A stretch of DNA of 64,000 nt, from the NCBI GenBank assembly GCA_963930655.1, contig OZ005607.1, positions 19,108,374 through 19,172,373 on the forward strand, given 5' to 3'. The notes beneath the pieces were generated by a model. That model worked only from the letters and a program-made list of their open reading frames with translations. It made no database searches and was not told the DNA's origin. Numbering within the stretch: the stretch's first letter is position 1; each line of letters begins with the position of its first letter. This document shows positions 11,934-21,760 of the stretch, in pieces. Source of the DNA: Myrica gale (Eukaryota; Streptophyta; Magnoliopsida; Fagales; Myricaceae). Position numbers and translations under genes: made by a program.

Positions 11934-12608
11934 TATGAGTGTTCATTTGCCCCAGCGGTGACCGTTTTAATCTCTAAAATCGTCACCACTACCGGTACCG
12001 GTACCAGTAAGGGTGGTTATTGTGCCTTAGCGGTGCGGTGATGGTGTCAAATATGTTATTCTGTCAATTGCCGTGAAGGTTTTCGCCAAACCGTCACCTA
12101 CATTACCGTTAACCACTCATAGTTGAGACTTAAGATGATTATTGATTATGTGACATACTTTTATTGGAATATGTTAGTTGGTTTATGTCACATTGTTGGA
12201 CACTTTTATTAGACTTTAGTCTTTATGTTTGAATATGATATTATGTTGGACTTTTGGACAATTTATTATATTTGTTATGATTCTAATGATTATGATATTA
12301 TGTTTGAATATGTTATGATATTTGTTCATTTGATATGATTTATTGATTATGATATTATGTTATAAATTTAAACAGATCAAAACAATAAAAAAATAAAAAA
12401 AACCAAGGAAAAAATCTATTTTTTTGGCACAACTGTTATACGGTTTAAGCGGTTAACGTATAACCGTTACCGTTAATACCGTCACGGGCAAGAACGGTTA
12501 TTGTGCCTTAGCGGTGCGGTGACAGTGTCAATTATGTGATTCCGTCAATTGCGGTGACAGTGACGATTTTTACTAAACTGTCACCTATATTATCATTAAC
12601 TACCCCTA
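11934..12608. mobile_element. Nonautonomous hAT element with 8-bp TSD
   Basis: Flanks are GTTAGATC (11926-11933) and ATTAGATC (12609-12616), an 8-bp TSD with one mismatch. The left end TATGAGTGTTCAT and the right end on the other strand TAGGGGTAGTTAAT are an imperfect hAT-type TIR. Subterminal GCGGT/ACCGT motifs are dense, and a block of about 115 bp (GGTTATTGTGCCTTAGCGGT...) is repeated at 12007-12118 and 12494-12604. There is no transposase. Confidence 0.65.
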
Positions 12609-12949
12609 ATTAGATCAAATAGCTTTAGGTAGAATAAGTTATCAAATGTGCCTCTATTCATGAAAGGAAATTATAGTTATGAAAGACGAAATATAAATCC
12701 TATCTAATTTAGTAAATTATTGACACAGACGAGATAGACACAGTATATGATTCGGATAGTGAGATATATAATGGGTAATAATTAATACAGATAATATGAA
12801 TATTGACGTGTCAATCTCGGTATGAATTAAATCAATTCCAGCAATTAAATTGAGATTTATTAAATGAAATGAAATTTTATTTTCCTCACTTTCAATTGGG
12901 TAATACAGAAAAGAGTAAAAAATGGCTGATATCCAATAGAAAATCAAAT

Positions 12950-13310
12950 CAGAATCGTTCCTCTTTCGTAGACTAATGCATTTATTGGGGTGGTATAAAG
13001 GGTTGAGACAGCAACAGCTCAGCTTCTGTTGACAAACATATTCTGCGACAAAAGCAATGGGACCCCAGCAATCAATGCCATGGTCTTCCTCTGTTTTGGA
13101 GTCTCAAGCCGAGCCATTTCGTGGGCAGCTCTGTTTTGTTTCTTCTCATTTATATTTCAGAAGCCCGACACCCTTTATCGTTCTGCTTCGTTTGTTTTCT
13201 TTAGAAACTTAAAGAATATTAGATATAGTATTAAAACGAAACAATCTTCCCTTTCATGTTTTGCATGATTTTTCTATTCTCTTTTCGCCATTAGCACCCA
13301 TGCAGCATAA
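12950..13310. repeat. Diverged direct duplication, unit 1
   Basis: Shares with 13890-14168, in the same order: GAAAATCAGAA-like start, GGTATAAAGGGTTGAGACAG, CAGCTCAGCTTCTGTT, and TTTTGCATGA...TCTCTTTTCGCC near the end. Overall it is much diverged. No long conserved frame is shared between the units, so I do not call a gene. Confidence 0.55.
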
Positions 13311-13889
13311 ATAAATATTATTATTTTTCTAAGTAAAGGGAGGAGTCAATCAGCATAGTAACAATCCTTCAAGTTCATATGCGTGACCTTAAAAATACTC
13401 TAGTAGTCTAGCGGTAAAATGTTCGATTTGAACTATAGCTATTGTAAAATAGGCGAGCTCATCACATAGTCCTAATAAGACCACCAATCAATCTTTAATC
13501 CATTCCCTAGATCAAAAACTAAGCTTTATTTTTACAAGTAATTTCGACTTATGTCTGAACTCGAATTATTAATATCGAAACTAGTAAATATATTATATAT
13601 GGGTGGTACCGATTTAGCTACAGCTCTGTTAGTGTCAGCATTCTTATTAATAATACATTCGATACGATAATTAAATTTTTGTAAAATTATAAATTGATAG
13701 AATTTAATATTTTTAAGATTTAATGTATCAAAAGTGGTAATTTAAAATTAATGTTTAATATTGTTTTGGTAATTGAGGGACATAAATTATTTTTTTTCCC
13801 TATTTGCATAAATTTTTTAAAATTTAGTTGTACATAATTTTTTAATTCGATTTTGTAACGGGGAAATATAACAAAGCGCAAAAGAAAAT
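13311..13889. other. AT-rich spacer with a possible SINE-like remnant
   Basis: At 13400-13430 the string TAGTCTAGCGGTAAAATG...GTTCGATTTG recalls the A- and B-box spacing of tRNA-derived SINE heads. There is no clear tail or TSD, so this is only a possibility. The rest is AT-rich. Confidence 0.25.
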
Positions 13890-14168
13890 CAGAACCTTTT
13901 CAGGTGTCGGTGGAGTCGTGCCTATTCGTTCGAGTGGTATTTTATTGTTGAGACAGCGACAGCTCAGCTTCTGTTCGCGCACACATTTACAATTTGCTTT
14001 TTCTGCTTCAGAGAACCGACCCGACCCGTTACAACATGTGGCCTCCCCATGGGCCCTGACATCAGCTTTGTTTGTCTTTTACAGGCCAATACAACAGAAA
14101 GAAAAAAGCTTTGGATTACTATTTTGCATGACTTCTCTTTTGGCCGGCGCCGGCTGCATAGTGCATAA
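13890..14168. repeat. Diverged direct duplication, unit 2
   Basis: Partner of 12950-13310: GAAAATCAGAACCTTTT, GTGGTATTTTATTGTTGAGAC, CAGCTCAGCTTCTGTTCGCG, TTTTGCATGACTTCTCTTTTGGCC. An open frame of 86 codons crosses it, but its sequence is not shared with unit 1, so it is probably not coding. Confidence 0.55.
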
Positions 14169-14896
14169 TGTAATTTAATCCGTTCAATTATAAAAAGTCT
14201 ATTATGGAAAACTAAGTTTTCCACACGTGAATCTTTAAGAGTTTAATTAATACTCAATCACCTTCACCCACGTCCCCTCCAAATAATTAAATAACAAATT
14301 TTTAAATGTAGACTTTTATATAATTTTTTATCTTCTTACATTTGCCCTACAAAAAAGTTACCGTACTACAATTAGGCCCCTCCAAAAATAACATCCTAAC
14401 TTCGCCCCGAGATGTCATGTCATGTCTTTTCTTTTTCTATTTATTTTGGGTTATTTTTGAAAATTAAATTTGAGAAAATTTCAGTCTTATATTAATTTCT
14501 TGAATATAGTAGAATCTTCATTTTTAGCCTCTCAACTATCACTCAAATGTCATTTAAACATTTTGAATGCAATTTTCATCACATTTTGCTTTTAAACTAA
14601 CAAAATGTATTAATGATCTTCATCTAGTGTGCGGTTGAAATATATAGAAAATAGGCTATATGGTACAATATTGAATGTGAAATCTTGTGATATGGTGAAC
14701 ATTGATGCATTTAGTAATTTTTGGTTAAATGTGATAAAATTTGTAATCCGATAAGTAACATTTGTATAATGATTCAAGGTTAAAAATGAATATTTTTCTT
14801 AAATATTTTAATAAATGCACTAAAATGTTAAATATATTATATTATATCATATATATATATATATGAAAAATTAATGAGATGGTAACTAGTGGTTTG
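14169..14896. other. AT-rich spacer
   Basis: No gene. Contains a short (TA)n tract at about 14849-14865. Confidence 0.4.
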
Positions 14897-15660
14897 CTTT
14901 AGGGGTGTGTACCGAAACAAATAGAACATATACCAACCGATAGCCCTTTTTTTAGTTTCGGTTCTTTTCCGAAATATACTGAAATTCGAAATGGATGGAA
15001 CCATAATTTTTGGAATCGAAAATAACAAATTTTAGTTCTAATAATTGGGATATTTTTTGCCAACTAAGTTTGTATGGATAAATTTTTTTGTTGTTGTTGA
15101 TATCCGTGTAGATTCTGTTGGGATTAGTAAAAAAAGTTATTAGAGTTTGTAAAAAAATATTGAAGTTAATAAAAAGTTGTTGGAGTTTGTAAAGAGGATT
15201 GGAGTAAGTGAACAAGTAGTTGTCAATTTGTTTTTTAAAAAAATTATAGACAAACATAGGCTATATATGGACCAAACACTATTTTTAGGCATTTTAAACA
15301 TGAATTTGGTGATTTGTTTTGGTCAAATTGGACTTATGGATTAGCATTTAAGCTCTTTCATTTTGAGTGTGTTCTATCCATAATGAATTACCCATTTGAT
15401 ACAACATTATTTAATTTTTTCTATATGAAATAATAAGATTAAAATAAAACATTTTTATCCAAAATGCATGTAATTTTGTCACTTGATAATTCTATCAAGA
15501 ATAAATAAAATGCATACTAAGTTATTTTTTTAATTCAAGCTCAAACTTTATATATATTTAGAAATTCGAAAAAATCCAATCAAGTTCCGGTTCGATATTA
15601 ACAAGAACCGGTGACAGGAATTTCAATTTGCACCGGTTTTTTTTCCGACCATTAGTTTGC
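14897..15660. repeat. hAT-like nonautonomous element, left end clear
   Basis: Starts TTAGGGGTGTGTACCGAAAC, matching the inverted end at 241-262. CCGGTTCG / GAACCGGT subterminal motifs lie near 15585-15640. The right end is degenerate and no TSD was found, so the end coordinate is approximate. Confidence 0.4.
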
Positions 15661-17257
15661 GCATCCGCTATCTCTCAAAATTCCAATATATTAATTCTTC
15701 CTCTTCCTTACCTTTAAGTCAAAACCATTGATGGTTTGAGAATCATTTTAAATTATAATCAATAAAGTTAAGAATTTTGTTGAAAGAAGTTGGGAAGTCA
15801 TTTTCCTATTAATTACGAATTTTCAAAGTCCTTTACAATTTATTTATCTATTTTTCTAAAAGATCTTGTCGTGTCGGTTTGGCGGCGTCGTATCGTGCAT
15901 GGGGTACTTAAGAAGGGCATGTAGCCATGTATGCCAGTGGGGCAATACAGTCAAAGCGTAAAGGGATTCAAACCCTACACACTAAACAGGCACAGGCATG
16001 ACTACTGAACCCTCCATAAGCCTTCGAGTTCAGCTCAGCTTCTGGACCCTACAGGCTACACCCAGCCTGTCCGAACCCCAACCCCTTTCCTCTCCCTCAC
16101 GTTTGCCACGTGTATACTCCAACTCCTTCTCTCTCCCCTAACCGACACCCCCACCAAACTCTCCCCCACGGCCCACAGTTTAATCCCCTCAACATTTTTT
16201 TTTTTAAATTAACTAATTGTTAAAAGTACAACAATAAATTCTGAATATTTAAATAAGTCTACCGTCCGAACATCAATAAAAATTATGTTAAGTTTACTCA
16301 TTAGTAGTATTTGTAAGTTAAAATTTTAATTTAAGTGAGCAAGTAAAAAGGTGAATTGAGAAATTTTTTTATGTTTATAATAATGAAAATAGATGATTAT
16401 AAGAGAGATTATTTTATAATTATTTTCTCAATTAAAATTGATTAGCAAAACAAGGAAGTCGAATCTTCGCACCAATTGTCTTTCATCCGGTGGAAGCAAA
16501 TGTCGCACTGATGTGTCTCGACCCTTGTGATTATTTTCTGTTTGTATTGTGACCCAACCTTTGAGGTAGATTTGTATTGTGCTTCAGTATTCATGGTTGG
16601 TTTGTATAGTATCTCGACCTTTGTGACCGGTTTGTGGTTGTCTTGACTAGATCTTTGAATTTATGTATATTACATAATCTTTCGGCTGTGTTTGAGAAAT
16701 GAAATTTTAGGGTTGGTAAAATTTTAGATATTAAAATTACAATATTCATAGTTAATTTTTTATATTTTTTATAATAAAAAGTAATAATTTAATGAAAAAG
16801 ATAGAAATTATATTGTAATTTTTTATTGTGTTAAAATTTTAATTATCAAACCAAACCTTCTTCCGTTTAGATTGTTTCATTGACTCTATAGGAGTGATTA
16901 TAATTTGTATTGACACTTTTTTTTCTCGAATATTAATATATAAATTATAATTATCTAGAAAAATTTAAATATAATTAATCCAAAAGTAAAAGTCAAATCT
17001 TCTACTCATTTTTCTTCTGTAACGAAGGAAAGCCTGCAGTAGTCTCCATTATTAACAGTGGGAAAAGCACACTAAAGACTAAGCACTGAAACACTATAAA
17101 CGAACGTACACCGAACCTTTCAACAAAAACACACAAAACGCAACCACAAACTATATCCCGCCCCCCCGACTTGTCTCTTTCTCTCTCTGCACCTCCGTTT
17201 GTGTGCGTCTGAATCTGTGTGCTTCTGCGTCTGAATCCACCGCATTCTTCGTTCGCC
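15661..17257 (+). promoter_or_regulatory. Upstream region and 5' UTR of the FLA gene
   Basis: The part at 16000-16200 is C-rich and has a CACGTG G-box at 16107-16112. From 16500 to 16680 there is an imperfect tandem array of TTGTATTGTGnCCCGACCTTTG-like units. A MITE-like block at 16685-16860 resembles those at 19083 and 19990. Immediately before the ATG is a CT-rich leader (17160-17230). A TATA-like ACTATAT lies at 17147; the transcription start is not determined. Confidence 0.4.
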
Positions 17258-19379
17258 ATGGATTTTCGCATCTATGGTGTCTCGAAGCTCGTGTTCGTTT
17301 CTTATTGTCTTCTTCTCGTTGCTGGGATGTGTGTCGCATTGCCGGAATCTTCCAAGCCCAGGTTGTCCTCTCAGTCTTCCGGCTCCGGCCAGATAAACTC
17401 CAACTCCGTCCTGGTGGCGCTGCTTGACTCGCATTACACGGAGCTCGCCGAGTTGGTCGAGAAGGCCTTGCTCCTGCAGACGCTGGAAGAGACTGTCGGC
17501 AAGCACAACATCACCGTATTCGCCCCCAGGAACGAGGCACTGGAGCGCGATCTCGATCCCGAGTTCAAGCGGTTCTTGCTCGAGCCTGGGAATCTTAAGT
17601 CGCTCCAGAAGCTGTTGATGTTCCACATAATCCCCACTAGGATCGGATCCGACGAGTGGCCGAGTCGGAACGACTCGACCCGGAAGCACCGCACTCTCTC
17701 CAACGACCATCTCAACCTGGCGCGTCAGGGGGAATCCGGGACTGACAGAACTGTTGACCGCGCGAAGGTCATTCACCCGGACTCCGTGACCCGACCCGAC
17801 GGCGTGATCCACGGGATTGAACGGCTCCTTATCCCGCAGTCTGTACAAAACGACTTCAACAACCGCCGTAGCCTCCGTTCGATTTCAGCCGTGAAACCGG
17901 AGGGAGCCCCCGAAGTGGACCCCAGGACGCATCGCCTTAAAAAACCGGCACCACCAGCCAATCCCGGTTCCCCACCGGCTCTCCCGATCTACGATGCTTT
18001 AGCACCCGGACCGTTCCTGGCTCCTGCTCCGGCACCTGGACCCGGAGGGCCACACCACCACTTCAACGGCCACGCCCAGGTCAAGGACTTCATCCATACA
18101 CTCCTACACTACGGCGGGTACAACGAGATGGCCGATATCTTAGTCAACCTGACTTCCCTAGCCACGGAGATGGGACGGTTGGTCTCGGAAGGGTACGTGC
18201 TCACCGTCCTGGCACCGAACGACGAGGCCATGGCTAAGCTGACGACTGACCAACTGAGTGAACCGGGCGCGCCGGAGCAGATAATGTACTACCATCTCAT
18301 ACCCGAGTACCAGACGGAGGAGAGTATGTACAATGCGGTGAGGAGATTCGGCAAAGTAAAATACGATACGCTGCATTTGCCGCATAAGGTGGTTGCCCAG
18401 GAGGCCGACGGGTCGGTCAAGTTCGGACAGGGCGACGGTTCTGCTTATTTGTTCGACCCTGATATCTATACGGACGGGCGGATCTCGGTTCAGGGGATCG
18501 ATGGGGTTTTGTTCCCGCCGGAGGAGGTGGAGCCCAAAACGGTGACGAAGAAGGTTCAGCCCGCTAAGGTTGTGACCAAGCCCAGGAGAGGTAATTTTTC
18601 TTTTTCAATATCGATTTTCCACCCTTCTATTTTTTCCCCTTTTAATCTTTTTGGGGTTTGCATTGATAAATAAAATATTTAATAAAAAAAATCCTGTGAA
18701 TTTTTCTTGATGTTTAGTACATATATCAAGAAAAATATGGGGCGGTGGATATTTATTGTGACGGTGGATATGGGGCGGCCGGATTCTTTTTTGGTATTAG
18801 GTGGTAGATTGGAGTGTATATGAGTTCTGAACTTGCAAACGTTCTTGCTTTTTTCCTTTTTAAGGTCAAGTGAAGTGAAAGTTTACTCGTTGCTATTAGG
18901 GACAACATATGGAGTAAGTAGAGTGTGAAATAGACATTTTTTAGTGTTCAACTGCAACATGATGTTTGCTTCTGAAGAAAAAGAGAAGTTTCTACTGTTA
19001 AAGTTAGTGCCTTCAACTGTGAAATCATTTAACTATGGTTACCCTGGAGCCGCCCCTGCATCTCGGAGAAGCTGAAACCAGATAAAGGCTGCGTTTGCGT
19101 GTTAAAATTTTACACCCTCTAAAATTTTAACACAATAAAATATTACAATATAATCTCTCTCTCTCATCAAATCACTACTTTACACTACAAAAAAATATAA
19201 AAAATTACCTCTCTTCACTTTTTCACTAAACCCAATACCTAAAATCCTGCACCGGCATCCTTTCCGTCAATTTATTTCTTAAACGAAAATTGGTGAACAT
19301 GGCAGGAAAATTGCTGGAGGTAGGTTGCCGGATGCTTGGAGCCTTTGGACAGGAATCTCGATTCACAACTTGCCAATAA
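17258..19379 (+). CDS. FLA17: Fasciclin-like arabinogalactan protein (FLA15-18 type)
   Basis: A secreted cell-wall/plasma-membrane glycoprotein with two FAS1 adhesion domains. Exons: 17258-18590 and 19306-19379, intron 18591-19305 (GT-AG, phase 1); 468 codons. The ATG lies in GCCATGG; an in-frame ATG 39 bases upstream precedes the natural signal peptide. Seen: signal peptide (about 1-26, hydrophobic LVFVSYCLLLVAG); first FAS1 domain (about 40-190, NITVFAPRNEAL, LLMFHIIP); Pro-rich linker (about 229-270) with APAPAPGPG arabinogalactan glycomotifs; second FAS1 domain (about 272-415, LTVLAPNDEAM, YYHLIP, GIDGVLFP); and a 24-codon second exon ending GQESRFTTCQ. N-glycosylation sites include NITV and NLTS. 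There is no hydrophobic GPI-signal tail, as is usual for the FLA15-18 group. A further 3' UTR exon near 19555 is possible. The paralogue number within the group is a guess. Confidence 0.93.
19083..19255. repeat. MITE in the FLA intron (inverted pair, copy 1)
   Basis: Begins AGGCTGCGTTTGCGTG and continues TTTTACACCC...CACTAAACCCAATACC. It is the reverse complement of 19990-20205, which ends CAAACGCAGCCT. A third relative is at 16685-16860 (GGCTGTGTTTGAG). It ends about 50 bp before the 3' splice site of the FLA intron. Confidence 0.6.
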
Positions 19380-19989
19380 TAAAAAAAGTCTCCCTCTATC
19401 CTTCAGCCGACGGCACCAGAAGAAGAGACTTAAGGTTCTAACTGCTCCTCTCTTATTCCCCTAGATTATACAGGGCATTAATTTACAAAATTTGGTATTA
19501 TTTAGAAGTTCAATTAGTTTGCTCAAATAAGAAAATGCATTTTATTGATGCAGAAGCAAAAAGATCCATAGCAATGGCAAAGGATGTGACAGTAATGGGA
19601 GCTGGGAAAGCAGCTCAACTGGATGACTATGGGTGAACTAAAGTTTTTGTTTTTGTTGGTTTTGTTTTTGGTGGGGGTTTTCTTTTCTGTGGGTTTGGGT
19701 CTCTGAGGGAATGAAAGAGTTACACTAGTTTCTTATATATACTATTTTAGTACAAATGTATTTTAATTTTTGTTCCAAAACTTGTCAGGAAGTTGGGTTC
19801 TTTTGCTGTGTAATGGAAGATGGATGGAGGGGGCAGAGTTTGTTGCCAAGTTATCTCCCTCCTTGTCGAATAAACGTTTGGACAGACAAAAAACAAAATG
19901 TGAAATAAAATAAAATGATTTTTTCTGTAATAGTTGGTCCACATAGTGAACCCCTTTTGCTTCCTTCCCTGTTGTCTTTTGTCCCCTAC
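19380..19989 (+). other. 3' region of the FLA gene
   Basis: Noncoding. GATGCAG|AAGCAAAAAG at about 19549-19560 looks like an acceptor and could begin a 3' UTR exon; an upstream donor would be near 19434. AT-rich, with AATAAA-type signals near 19905. No coding frame. Confidence 0.35.
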
Positions 19990-20205
19990 TAAGGGTGGGT
20001 TTGTGTGGTAAAATTTTTGGTATTGGGTTTAGTGTTGGTATTGGGTTTAGTGAAAAAGTGAAGAAAGAGGTAATAGTTTATAGTTTTTGTAATTTTTTAT
20101 ATTTTTTTATGGAAGAGAGAGAGATTATATTGAAATATTTTATTAGGAGAGAGATAAAATTTTGGAGAAAATTTTACATCCAAACGCAGCCTAAAATACT
20201 CTTGT
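19990..20205. repeat. MITE downstream of FLA (inverted pair, copy 2)
   Basis: Reverse complement of 19083-19255: GGTATTGGGTTTAGTGAAAAAG ... CATCCAAACGCAGCCT. It contains an internal duplication of TTGGTATTGGGTTTAGTG. Confidence 0.6.
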
Positions 20206-21760
20206 CCTGTTTCGTTGCTTTATAGCACATGGTTGGCCAAAGACACCGACACACACGCCCATTATATGTTGATTGGAAAGTTGGACGCTTGAATTTTGGC
20301 CGAAGCTGTCGCTGTGACCTATAAACCGGCCTAACCCATATCTTTAATCCGGTTTTTTTTAAGGCATGTTTGCAAAGTTGGAGATTTTGTAGAAATTTTT
20401 AAAAATTTTAGATGCAAAGATGATTCTTTGTCTAAAAAATTTCAAATAAGGAGCTCAACAATTTTTCCTTTATTTTAATTATAATTTTTTTAAAAAAAAT
20501 AATAAAAAAGACTACAAAATCATTTCACAATAAATTATAAAAAATTTATTCAAATAATCTCTTTTTATTTTTTTCAGACTTTCATCAAAACTTCAAAATT
20601 TTATCTATTTTTTCACCGTAAAAATCTAATATGTATCTCAATTTTCATAGTATCATAAAAAATTTCTAAAAAAATTTCTAAATGCAAAATATGCCCTTAA
20701 GATGCTTCCTGTGTCAGGTAAGCTGCATGCCCATTCAATTTCTAAGAGCAATTTCTTATTGAGTCCTAAAAGCATGAATTTTTTTTTTGCTGGGTAAAAT
20801 TAAGAGAAATAACAGTCAAGTTCTTTGATTTAAAAATAAAATGACTTATTACTTTTCAGAACTTAAATAACTATTTGTTAAATTTTTGACTTCCTCCCAG
20901 TTGGTAGAATATTTCTTAACGTGGAAGGAGGATTTGTACTCTAGGGATGGAACCTGATCAAGTCCTAAGGATTTACTTCCCCTTGGGCCACATGACCGTA
21001 GAGGTTGAACATGCAGCTTGCAGAGACTCCTCCCAAAGATCATTATAAACTCAAATTTGTCGTGTGGCAACAAGAGAGCTTTCTGGGACCATGACAGCAG
21101 TGTGAACTACTTTCACAAAGCATTAACAAGACATTTGTTTTCCACTTTTACATTTTCAAGTAAAGCACAAAATTCATATATTCCAGATCAATGGAGATTA
21201 AACATTTTGTACAGATTGCAAGAGAAACCTCCTGAAAACATCATCACTCAAACCAGACGACCATCTCCTGGGAGATCCAGATCTACCCACCTCGATGAAT
21301 CTCATCAATGAACCATGTCGGCAGATTCGTCTCAGTCGTGACCTGGATAACGAGAAAATATGTACATATATATACACACTATATTGCAAGGAGGAATGAG
21401 ACCCCCAAATAATTATTATTCAGCAGCCAACCGTTTCACTTGTTTCATGCACTTGACATCTTTCACTGTTTTGCTAATGTGCTCACTATTCTCTCTCAAC
21501 ACAACCTCATTACAACAGTATAGATAAGCATCATGAACTTGAACATGCTAAAGATAAATTGATTCGGCAGAAAAGGCTGCAATTAAGTTGATCTGCAGTT
21601 TTGATTCTGGAAGACAAAAGATGACACGCCTCACTTCAAAATTATCTAAAATAAAACAAAGGGTACTTCAACCAACCATTACATATGTAACACCAGTGAG
21701 TTTTGGATTCTTATTGTTGAAATGGGAACAAGTTGGACTGCCCTCCATATCAAAGTTCAG
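20206..21760. other. Intergenic DNA and 3' flank of SDH6
   Basis: 20361-20700 is a MITE-like AT-rich block (CATGTTTGCAAAG ... GCAAAATATGCCC). 20850-21760 is more balanced and may include the SDH6 3' UTR. Short frames at 20849-21073 (-) and 21018-21311 (+) show no known motif. I make no gene call. Confidence 0.4.

Noticed and set aside
17120..17848. Open frame of 242 codons antisense to the FLA gene
   Set aside because: It lies opposite a GC-rich conserved exon, where long antisense frames arise by codon bias; no motif or splice context supports it.
20849..21389. Possible gene downstream of SDH6
   Set aside because: Open frames on both strands are short and unrelated to known proteins; the region fits 3' flank.
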